A stretch of DNA of 10,733 bases, taken from Clostridiales bacterium. GTDB taxonomy: Bacteria > Bacillota_A > Clostridia > Christensenellales > Borkfalkiaceae. Of the stretch, positions 5,515 to 10,733 are shown in pieces. The notes under the pieces were generated by a model. That model was not told the origin of the DNA and ran no database searches. It saw only the letters and a program-made list of their open reading frames with translations. The DNA lies in NCBI GenBank assembly GCA_015055785.1, contig SVHQ01000044.1, forward strand, positions 1-10,733, read 5' to 3'. Made by a program: the position numbers and the translations under genes. Numbering within the stretch: position 1 is the first letter of the stretch; each line of letters opens with the position of its first letter.

Positions 5515-5544
5515 CCTGAACGCCTTATTTTAAAGGCGTTCAGG
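5515..5544. repeat. Perfect hairpin
   Basis: CCTGAACGCC (5515-5524) pairs perfectly with GGCGTTCAGG (5535-5544); two more T-A pairs close a loop of ATTTTA, and a CGCA/TGCG pair lies outside after a short bulge. On the plus strand a TTTTT follows some 15 nt later. No gene is obviously served by it as a terminator. Confidence 0.5.
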
Positions 5545-5647
5545 ACTGTGCGACAACCCTTTTTCCACCCGATTTTTATTTATTTTTCAGTGTTTAGCCC
5601 CCCCAATTTTTCACTTTAACCCGTACAAGGACGCAAATTCTTAAAGT

Positions 5648-5688
5648 AAATCGCTGTAAGCCTTTATTTTCAAAGCTTACAGCGATTT
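5648..5688 (-). terminator. Perfect 14-bp hairpin after the glycosidase-like gene
   Basis: AAATCGCTGTAAGC (5648-5661) pairs perfectly with GCTTACAGCGATTT (5675-5688) around a 13-nt loop, 28 nt past the stop codon of the 667-residue gene. On the minus strand the sequence after it is only moderately U-rich. It is probably the transcript end or an mRNA-stabilising 3' stem. Confidence 0.6.
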
Positions 5689-5716
5689 CCAGTTCCCATC
5701 AAAAAGAATCATCCAA

Positions 5717-7720
5717 TTATACAAGCAGCAACGTTTGTGATGTCAAATGCTCATTCCTTGTTTTTATAATAAGCTTATGTCCTTGACGCTCGTACTTTAC
5801 GTAACGTCTCCCTCCGCTTTTACGGTTAATTGCATATATTTGAGTGAACTTCACATTCTGCAATTCAAGTTCCGTCGCTTCAAAATCCTCTTCCGTACTA
5901 TTTATAATGATCAACACTTTTTTATTGTGCTGTTTATATAAATACACATACACGCCTGCATGATTCGTAAGGACGAGTTCTACACCGCTCTTCCGCAAAA
6001 ACGTTTTCAAAAGCGTCGTTCGCAGGTCGTGATACTGCTCGAAATACATACCGTTGATGACGTACGGAATCACGAAATAATTTCCACCATCCATATCGCC
6101 TACGCCGATCTTATTATCCAAATAATCGTACACAAACGACTGCGCGCCGCTTTCATCTTTATACGAAATTTTAACGTAGTCGCCTGCTTTCCCAAACGCC
6201 GTCACTCGATAGCCTTTCTTGTCATTAATCAATATACCGTCTTTGACCTGTTCATAGCTATGTACGTTATGTTCGCCTATATAGGTTTCATACTTGGTTG
6301 CTCCAATCAAGAAACCAAGTCCTCGATCGATAAGAATCCGCACTGCGCCGCCGTCCACAATAACAAAATTATTTTCAAACAAATCGATAAGCTGTTCTTT
6401 TGTAAAATTATAGGTATTCCCGCCACCCAAAGCCACGATTTTATTTCTAAAACGCTTTTTTGTCGACGGTTTACAGCTTAATCCTATTGAAGTTAAGTAA
6501 GCGTTAAAAATAGATTCGTCTGGATACAAATCGTCAAACTTATTGATTTTTGCGCTGCGTTTATACGCCGTTTTTTCATCAATAGGAAGAATGATTCCTT
6601 CCAACGTTTCATATTTTAATCCTAACATCATTACGCCGTTTAAGTAAGGTGTAATTTCTTTTACCGCTTCGCCGTAACGAAAACTCGGCACAATCCCGTT
6701 CCCCACGAAATCGTAAATATCGTAAGTCATACCTTCGATACAAAGCGGAATTGCCGATTCAAGCTGAAATTGTAAAAATCTTGCGTCTTTCGTAAATGTA
6801 CTAAACGAGCCGTTTTCAAGCTCGGGATAAACGACTGTGTTTTTAGGCAACAGCGCGCGACAATGGAAAGACCCGCGGTTAAATTCCACGTAATATCTCT
6901 TTGCGGAATATTCATCGTAGCACGGCAAATGCAATCTGTTAATCATAGGCCCGCCTGCGGCAAGCCCTTTATGCAACCTATGCCAATCTCTACCCTCTAA
7001 GGCGTGTTTTTCGTGCATAGAGGACATCAACCCTACTTTCGTTCCAAGACCAAGTTCTGCAACCGCTTGACCAATATCCTCGGCAAGATTTGCCATACAT
7101 TCTCTATTTACGTCGAGCCAAGCCTTCTTCACCCGTTTTTCAGGTTGTTTGCGGAACAACCTGTCCGTAAATTCTTCACGAGTATATTTTGTTCCCAAAC
7201 GCTCGTTATATTTTTGCATATGCAAATGGCAAAAACATCCGCCAAATTTTAAATCGCCGTGATTATGCAAACGGAAATCGTCTTCGACCCAAACGGTATC
7301 GGGATCAAGCTCTTTAATAATATATTGATAAAATTCAAAGAAATATTTTTTCCAGTTTTCACACAGCGGACAAGCGACCATCTCGCACCTGCCCCCATCG
7401 TAATCCACCTGCGTGGTAAAATTTTGTCCCTTTTTCAAAGGTCTGCAACGGTCAAGGTGTCCAATCTCAATCCAAGGATTTAAGCTAACTGTAATTCCCT
7501 TTTCCACCAAAGCTTCTTTTGCTTTTTTCATCGTTTCGAGCCACGGCTTTGCTTCCTCAATCGTCATATGTCCAACGTTGTACTCTTCCGCATTTATGAA
7601 AAGCATCACATTTTTGAAGCCATATTTCACGCAATAATCCACAACCTCGGCAATACGTTCATCTTCATAATGCTTCGGCGGAAATTGTATCCTCAAACAA
7701 TGCAAAAATTTTTTACGCAT
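5717..7720 (-). CDS. Glycosidase-like protein with GH42-like three-domain layout
   Basis: The protein has 667 residues, no signal peptide and no membrane segments. Residues 1 to about 365 look like a (beta/alpha)8 barrel. VWVEDDFR (143-150) fits the end of barrel strand 4, making E146 the acid/base candidate. It is followed by a Cys-rich stretch GGCFCHLHMQKYNERLG (160-176) that recalls the Cys cluster and following helix of GH42 beta-galactosidases. VVYPELENG (296-304) fits strand 7, with E300 or E302 as nucleophile candidate, followed by GMTYDIYDFVG (330-340) where GH42 has the AhGadgvxyFrW segment. Residues about 425-480 look Rossmann/amidotransferase-like as in the GH42 trimerisation domain, and 575-667 form a small beta domain. 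The match is to layout, not to strong identity, so the exact family and sugar are unknown. The start overlaps the YgjV-like gene by 8 nt, with AAGGGG upstream, implying coupled translation; a cytoplasmic enzyme acting on an imported sugar is the natural inference. Confidence 0.7.
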   Translation of the reverse strand: MRKKFLHCLRIQFPPKHYEDERIAEVVDYCVKYGFKNVMLFINAEEYNVGHMTIEEAKPWLETMKKAKEALVEKGITVSLNPWIEIGHLDRCRPLKKGQNFTTQVDYDGGRCEMVACPLCENWKKYFFEFYQYIIKELDPDTVWVEDDFRLHNHGDLKFGGCFCHLHMQKYNERLGTKYTREEFTDRLFRKQPEKRVKKAWLDVNRECMANLAEDIGQAVAELGLGTKVGLMSSMHEKHALEGRDWHRLHKGLAAGGPMINRLHLPCYDEYSAKRYYVEFNRGSFHCRALLPKNTVVYPELENGSFSTFTKDARFLQFQLESAIPLCIEGMTYDIYDFVGNGIVPSFRYGEAVKEITPYLNGVMMLGLKYETLEGIILPIDEKTAYKRSAKINKFDDLYPDESIFNAYLTSIGLSCKPSTKKRFRNKIVALGGGNTYNFTKEQLIDLFENNFVIVDGGAVRILIDRGLGFLIGATKYETYIGEHNVHSYEQVKDGILINDKKGYRVTAFGKAGDYVKISYKDESGAQSFVYDYLDNKIGVGDMDGGNYFVIPYVINGMYFEQYHDLRTTLLKTFLRKSGVELVLTNHAGVYVYLYKQHNKKVLIIINSTEEDFEATELELQNVKFTQIYAINRKSGGRRYVKYERQGHKLIIKTRNEHLTSQTLLLV

Positions 7721-8267
7721 TTTGATCCCCTTTTTTCATCTTTTCTCTATCCAATCGCAAATAACCAACTAAAATAGAACCCAAGCTAATAACCTCGCAA
7801 AAAATCGCCCCTATTGACAGGGAAATTAAATTGTACACAAGCCATGACGGAGAGCTTACCAACCCCAATAACCGAGTAACTTTTGGGGTTCGGCTGCGAA
7901 AAGCAAAGGTTGTCGCTGTCATACCAATCAAAGGCAAACTTTCAATCATTGCGTTCCAAATGTCAAATTGTTTATTAAAGACGGTAAAAGTCAAAATATA
8001 CGACGCTACATAGATGGCAATAAACCCGATAAGCCACAAAACGTGCTCTGTTTTCAGCTTGTCTTTATACAAAAAAACAATCGCCCGGATAACGCCAATC
8101 GCGTTTAACAAGCCACCCATATACGCGTTTAACATAAAAAAATGCACAGTAAATAGAACCGAGCCCAACAACTGCAAAGCAATAATTCCTCTTTGCTGTT
8201 TTTGTTGATACGAGCAAATATTAAACACCATGGCAACAATGCCAATTATCTGCGCAACAACCTTCAC
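7713..8267 (-). CDS. YgjV-family integral membrane protein
   Basis: With a GTG start the protein has 184 residues and about six hydrophobic segments. The opening VAQIIGIVAMVFNICSYQ followed by QRGIIALQLLGSVLFTVHFF and GLLNAIGVIRAIVF is the characteristic N-terminal pattern of the YgjV family (Imp-YgjV), a group of inner-membrane proteins of unknown function; the helix arrangement recalls PQ-loop/SWEET-type carriers. A longer frame begins with ATG at 8321, but that ATG lies inside the promoter. The GTG at 8267 has AGGAGG 10 nt upstream and begins right where family similarity starts. The final 8 nt overlap the start of the glycosidase-like gene, so the two are made together. A transport or sensing role linked to the glycosidase substrate is inference. 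Confidence 0.82.
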   Translation of the reverse strand: MKVVAQIIGIVAMVFNICSYQQKQQRGIIALQLLGSVLFTVHFFMLNAYMGGLLNAIGVIRAIVFLYKDKLKTEHVLWLIGFIAIYVASYILTFTVFNKQFDIWNAMIESLPLIGMTATTFAFRSRTPKVTRLLGLVSSPSWLVYNLISLSIGAIFCEVISLGSILVGYLRLDREKMKKGDQNA

Positions 8268-8277
8268 AAATTGCTTG

Positions 8278-8283
8278 CCTCCT
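8278..8283 (-). promoter_or_regulatory. Ribosome binding site that fixes the YgjV GTG start
   Basis: AGGAGG on the minus strand lies 10 nt before GTG at 8267. It is inside the longer frame from 8321, whose own start has no such site. Confidence 0.75.
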
Positions 8284-8307
8284 ACCAAGATAAATATATT
8301 TTTAAAT

Positions 8308-8335
8308 ATTATACCATACATTTAAACATTTTCAA
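8308..8335 (-). promoter_or_regulatory. Promoter of the YgjV-glycosidase operon
   Basis: TTGAAA (8330-8335) and TATAAT (8308-8313) are separated by 16 bp on the minus strand; the sequence TATGG just before the -10 box adds an extended -10 TG. Transcription would start near 8300, about 33 nt before the GTG. Confidence 0.75.
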
Positions 8336-8450
8336 TATGGTTTTTTTACTTTTTTATAAATTGCAGCCACACTTGAAAGGTGTCAATTTTTTTAGACAGC
8401 TAGACCACTGCCACCTTTTTTGCTTAGTATAAGCAATTTATATAGATAGG

Positions 8451-8487
8451 AAAAATCGACAAATCTCTTGTCGAAATTTGTCGATTT
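8451..8487 (-). terminator. Terminator of the tRNA-Leu transcription unit
   Basis: AAATCGACAAAT (8453-8464) pairs perfectly with ATTTGTCGATTT (8476-8487) around an 11-nt loop; on the minus strand the stem ends in TTTTT, 3 nt after the tRNA CCA end. A diverged copy lies at 5041-5081. Confidence 0.85.
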
Positions 8488-8489
8488 AC

Positions 8490-8574
8490 TGGTGCGGATG
8501 AAGGGACTTGAACCCATACGGAGTTACCCACAGGAACCTGAAACCTGCGCGTCTGCCAATTTCGCCACATCCGC
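8490..8574 (-). tRNA. tRNA-Leu (anticodon CAG), CCA encoded
   Basis: The minus-strand RNA is 85 nt including the encoded CCA. The acceptor stem is GCGGATG/CATCCGC, the D stem is GCG/CGC with loop AAATTGGCAGA, the anticodon loop is TTCAGGT with CAG at 8538-8540 (reads CUG), a long variable arm follows (class II), and the T loop is TTCAAGT. Two stem positions appear as U-U mismatches: the loop-proximal pair of the anticodon stem (CAGGT/TCCTG) and the second pair of the T stem (ATGGG/CCCTT). It starts 18 nt after the stop of the S51 peptidase gene with no separate promoter visible, so it is probably released from the 3' end of that transcript. Confidence 0.95.
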
Positions 8575-8592
8575 GTATCTTGGAAAATTACG

Positions 8593-9294
8593 TCAAAGTA
8601 ACGCAATTTCCTTCTTTTGTATTGCTCCGTTCACTTGCTCTATCCACCAGGCTTTTCCGCCGCTCGATACGCTTCCAACGATTTCGCCGTCCTCTATAAC
8701 AAGCGCGGCGTCGTCTTCGATCCCGTAAGCACAGCCCAAATTATAACACACTATTTTGTCAAAGTCAAGCATTCTCGCATTATAATGGGGAGAAATTTTG
8801 CCCTTTATCCAATTTAAACCCTCGAACATTGCGTACTTATCCCCCTCCCCAAGCGCCGCCGTCGAATCGGTATAAATGTCCGAAAACCAACAGATTGCGC
8901 CCGCCGAGAGTCCCGCAATAATCACGCCCCGTTCGTATGCCTCTTTAATAAGGGGCAACAAACCGGACTGTTTCCAATGCTCTATCATAAACACGGTGTC
9001 GCCGCCGCCGACGTATATCATATCCGCCTTTTCAAATTTGGCGCGCATTTTTTCCATATCCGGCTCTTTAAACACCGTCAAAGCAACGTCCGTTTTGATG
9101 TTAAATACCCCCGTATACACCTTGTGAAAGGTATTGTAATAGGGCATATAATCATGGCTGGCGGTGGGGATAAACAGCGCGTTTGCTCTGTTCTCCCCTG
9201 CGTGCTCTTTCGCAAGCTTTGCGATATATTCGTCGATTTTCATCGTCGTTCTTTCACGGAGTTCTCCCCCACCGATAGCTATGATTTTTTTCAT
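8593..9294 (-). CDS. Peptidase S51 family protein (dipeptidase E-like)
   Basis: The 233-residue protein fits the S51 family. It opens with MKKIIAIGGGEL, has the DMIYVGGGDT segment (91-100), the nucleophile elbow AGLSAGAICWF (127-137) with S130 as the catalytic Ser, and ISPHYN (167-172) with H170 as the likely catalytic His. The family includes Asp-specific dipeptidase PepE and cyanophycinase, both cytoplasmic or secreted serine hydrolases with a class I amidotransferase-like fold; this one lacks a signal peptide. Length and motifs favour a PepE-like peptidase of unknown specificity. Ribosome binding site AAAGGA is 8 nt upstream. It lies downstream of the small membrane protein gene and directly upstream of tRNA-Leu. 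Confidence 0.85.
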   Translation of the reverse strand: MKKIIAIGGGELRERTTMKIDEYIAKLAKEHAGENRANALFIPTASHDYMPYYNTFHKVYTGVFNIKTDVALTVFKEPDMEKMRAKFEKADMIYVGGGDTVFMIEHWKQSGLLPLIKEAYERGVIIAGLSAGAICWFSDIYTDSTAALGEGDKYAMFEGLNWIKGKISPHYNARMLDFDKIVCYNLGCAYGIEDDAALVIEDGEIVGSVSSGGKAWWIEQVNGAIQKKEIALL

Positions 9295-9321
9295 TTTTTT
9301 AGTCCTTTTACCGCTTTGCGC

Positions 9322-9413
9322 TTACGCGTTGATGATTTTATCGATTTTTGCAATCGTGGAATTCAAGCTGTCAATCGCCGCCTTTAAACTTGTCTCCAAT
9401 TCCTCGTCGGCAA
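9322..9413 (-). pseudogene. Out-of-frame C-terminal tail of the preceding small membrane protein gene
   Basis: In another frame, minus-strand codons from about 9413 to a TAA at 9322 read FADEELETSLKAAIDSL then NSTIAKIDKIINA, an amphipathic helix that looks like the natural end of the 9384-9797 product. Adding one T in the TATTTG at 9411-9416 would join them as SEQGYFADEEL. This suggests a 1-base loss in a short homopolymer, either real or a sequencing error. The joined gene would end 27 nt before the S51 peptidase start. Confidence 0.65.
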
Positions 9414-9797
9414 ATATCCTTGCTCGGAATCCTTTGCAAGCGACGTCGCCAAGCCGTCTAAACCGCTGGCAATGCCATCGAAAACAATGTCGCGTTTATT
9501 TTCTACGATTTGATAGGAAAGCCAAGCCGCATTCGATACCAACGCGCTGAGTCTATGCAATCTCGTTGCGCCCAAAAGCTTTTGCGCGTTATCGCCCATT
9601 GCAAGAGATTCTTCGGCATATTTTTTCGCTTTCATACATGCCTTTTTAACGCTTATCGGGCGCATTTGACGTTTGGTACGACGATTCAAAAAGCCCATCG
9701 CTACAAGAGCAACCAAAATGATTCCCCCGCAAACGCCGTAAGCCAACAATAATTTTGCCGTATTATCCGAAACCGCTAACAAATATGCGCTCATCAT
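9384..9797 (-). CDS. Small single-helix membrane protein, probably frameshifted near its end
   Basis: The frame as it stands gives 137 residues. One hydrophobic segment at about 16-36 (LLLAYGVCGGIILVALVAMGF) is followed by a positively charged stretch NRRTKRQ and then an Ala/Leu-rich helical domain (about 50-125), so the C-terminal part is predicted to be cytoplasmic. The last 11 residues (YLPTRNWRQV and stop) look unnatural, while a different frame continues sensibly to 9322. The start codon overlaps the MscS stop codon (ATGA type), with GGAGG 7 nt upstream, so the two are translationally coupled; a second ATG follows at once. I do not recognise a named family. A partner of, or helper to, the MscS-type channel is possible from context only. 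Confidence 0.65.
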   Translation of the reverse strand: MMSAYLLAVSDNTAKLLLAYGVCGGIILVALVAMGFLNRRTKRQMRPISVKKACMKAKKYAEESLAMGDNAQKLLGATRLHRLSALVSNAAWLSYQIVENKRDIVFDGIASGLDGLATSLAKDSEQGYLPTRNWRQV

Positions 9798-10660
9798 GCT
9801 TGCACCTCCTCGTCTACCTTACGTACGTGTACGTCCAACTGATTGAACGGAATTTCAATGCCGTTTTCATCAAGTAACTTCAAAAGCCCTTCCAAGAGGT
9901 CAAAACGCACGTTCCAATAATCGGCTGCGTCTACCCATACGCGAAGAGTGAAATCGAGCGAGCTTGCACCCCATTCCGTCAAGCGGAAGAAGTGCGCGGG
10001 TTCTTTTTTGACGCGTTCGTCCTTGGCAACGTATTCGTTAACGAGCTCTTTTACCTTATCCACGTCCGTACCGTATGCAACCGAAACAGCAATATCCAAA
10101 CGGCGCGCGGGCATTTTGCTGTAATTGATAATCGTCGAACCAAACACCGTATTGTTGGGGATAACGACCGTCAAATTGTCAGGCGTAACCAATTTTACGC
10201 TGAACAGCTTGATTTCCTTTACCGTACCGCTCGTCCCATTGATATCCACGAAATCTCCCGCCTGAAAAGGCTTTGTGAAGATAAGCAAAATGCCGTTTGC
10301 CAAGCTGGCAAGCGTGTTCTGCAAGCCCAAAGCAATGGCGAGCATAATGGACGAAAGCGACGCGATAATCCCCGTCGTCGAAAAGCCGAGCGATGAGATG
10401 AAGACGACGATGAGTATCAAATACGCAATCAACGCCACGATGGAAGTGATGAACGATGCCGCCGAATTGTCGATTTTTCTGCTCTTCGTCGAGTTCTTTT
10501 TCACCAACTTCTTGATGATGGAAACGATGAGCAAACCAAGTACGAAAACAACCAACGCTTTCGCAATTACAAGCCCATAACCGCCCAGAAAGCCTTTTGC
10601 CCATGATTTGATCTGTTTCCAGAACGTACCAAGGGACCCTGCCATAAGCAAGTTTGTCAT
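9794..10660 (-). CDS. MscS-family mechanosensitive ion channel
   Basis: The 288-residue protein has the size and order of small-conductance channel MscS: TM1 about 27-50, TM2 about 68-90, and the pore-lining TM3 about 93-128 with Gly/Ala spacing (LAIALGLQNTLASLANGI). TKPFQAGDFVDING (129-142) then begins the beta domain that lines the cytoplasmic vestibule, and TVVIPNNTVFGSTIINYS (164-181) is the next signature. The C-terminal alpha/beta domain runs to 288. Such channels open under membrane tension and release solutes during hypo-osmotic shock. The ATG has GGAG 10 nt upstream; an internal ATG at residue 6 is an alternative. It overlaps the downstream small membrane protein gene and follows another minus-strand gene by about 32 nt. 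Confidence 0.93.
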   Translation of the reverse strand: MTNLLMAGSLGTFWKQIKSWAKGFLGGYGLVIAKALVVFVLGLLIVSIIKKLVKKNSTKSRKIDNSAASFITSIVALIAYLILIVVFISSLGFSTTGIIASLSSIMLAIALGLQNTLASLANGILLIFTKPFQAGDFVDINGTSGTVKEIKLFSVKLVTPDNLTVVIPNNTVFGSTIINYSKMPARRLDIAVSVAYGTDVDKVKELVNEYVAKDERVKKEPAHFFRLTEWGASSLDFTLRVWVDAADYWNVRFDLLEGLLKLLDENGIEIPFNQLDVHVRKVDEEVQA

Positions 10661-10692
10661 AGTTTTTTGTCTCCTTATATATTATTATTTTC

Positions 10693-10733
10693 TTATTTGC
10701 TATATTTTTCTTCGATGGCTTTGATTTTTGCCA
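10693..10733 (-). CDS. 3' end of an upstream gene, cut by the window edge
   Basis: A minus-strand frame entering from the window end reads AKIKAIEEKYSK and stops with TAA at 10693. Composition is like a helical, charged protein tail and spacing to the MscS start (32 nt) fits a gene in the same operon. Only 12 residues are visible, so identity cannot be given. Confidence 0.45.
   Translation of the reverse strand, partial: AKIKAIEEKYSK

Larger units (their letters stand above)
4994..5716. other. Gene-free stretch packed with repeats, hairpins and remnants
   Basis: No intact gene can be supported in these 723 bases. The stretch contains a small hairpin after the AraC gene (5000-5014), a copy of the tRNA-Leu terminator (5043-5081), two outward-facing copies of the tRNA-Leu 3' end (5087-5102, 5230-5245), a two-tier hairpin (5244-5280), a decayed 3' gene end (5339-5449), a 16-nt sequence shared with the AraC control region (5483-5498), and two large hairpins (5515-5544, 5648-5688). 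Between 5103 and 5229 the sequence is noticeably more GC-rich and also holds the 10-mer CTCGCTCGTC twice (5143-5152, 5184-5193). The composition suggests accumulated recombination debris. Confidence 0.7.

Noticed and set aside
5515..5688. Integron attC sites
   Set aside because: The hairpins lack the GTTRRRY/RYYYAAC core sites and no integron integrase is present.
4994..5716. CRISPR array or insertion sequence
   Set aside because: There are no regularly spaced identical repeats and no transposase frame; the repeats differ in type and orientation.
8268..8321. 18-residue extension of the YgjV-like protein from ATG at 8321
   Set aside because: The ATG overlaps the promoter, while a GTG with AGGAGG at proper distance lies downstream.
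8336..8450. Riboswitch or other leader RNA before the YgjV operon
   Set aside because: The stretch lies upstream of the mapped promoter boxes; only small inverted repeats such as GCTTA-GTA-TAAGC are present and no known aptamer is recognisable.

Overview
The window looks like a piece of chromosome from a low-to-moderate GC Firmicute, most likely an uncultured gut- or rumen-type member of the Clostridia. The pointers are purine-rich GGAGG/AGGAGG ribosome binding sites, clean sigma-A-type promoters (TTGAAA/TTGATT, 16-17 bp spacer, TATAAT), compact operons with short or overlapping junctions, and the protein families present. This is inference; there is no rRNA or marker gene to fix the taxon. 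Nearly everything is on the minus strand; the only plus-strand gene is an AraC-type regulator.

Region 1 (1-870, minus): the N-terminal 237 residues of an XRE helix-turn-helix protein that runs directly into an ADP-ribosylglycohydrolase-type domain. Its strong promoter carries a 12-nt sequence twice, a possible autoregulatory operator. Region 2 (829-4993): a three-gene minus-strand operon consisting of an M81/MlrC-like metallopeptidase, a creatinase/Xaa-Pro-peptidase-fold (M24) protein that has lost most of the usual active-site residues, and a small ASRT-family (sensory rhodopsin transducer-like) ligand-binding protein. It ends in a strong terminator. A divergent AraC/cupin regulator lies upstream, and the shared intergenic region holds back-to-back promoters, a 21-bp-spaced direct repeat next to the operon's -35 box, and a palindrome at the expected transcription start. 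It reads as a ligand-induced catabolic module for an unknown amide or peptide-like compound.

Region 3 (4994-5716): over 700 bases with no intact gene but a dense set of structures. There are two outward-facing, perfect 16-nt copies of the 3' end of the tRNA-Leu found later in the window, one next to a diverged copy of that tRNA's terminator. There is also a second copy of the two-tier hairpin that terminates the region 2 operon, a decayed 3' gene end, a 16-nt sequence shared in inverted orientation with the AraC/M81 control region, and two large hairpins. Region 4 (5648-8335): a YgjV-like membrane protein translationally coupled (8-nt overlap) to a 667-residue three-part glycosidase-like protein of GH42-like layout, behind a good promoter. 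Region 5 (8451-10733): a minus-strand gene string made of the 3' end of an unknown gene, an MscS-type channel, a small one-helix membrane protein with an apparent 1-base frameshift, an S51 peptidase, and tRNA-Leu(CAG) with its terminator.

Three annotated starts should be moved from the longest-ORF positions: M81 to 3932, AraC to 4133, and YgjV to a GTG at 8267. In each case a ribosome binding site, and for two of them the promoter, falls inside the longer reading frame.
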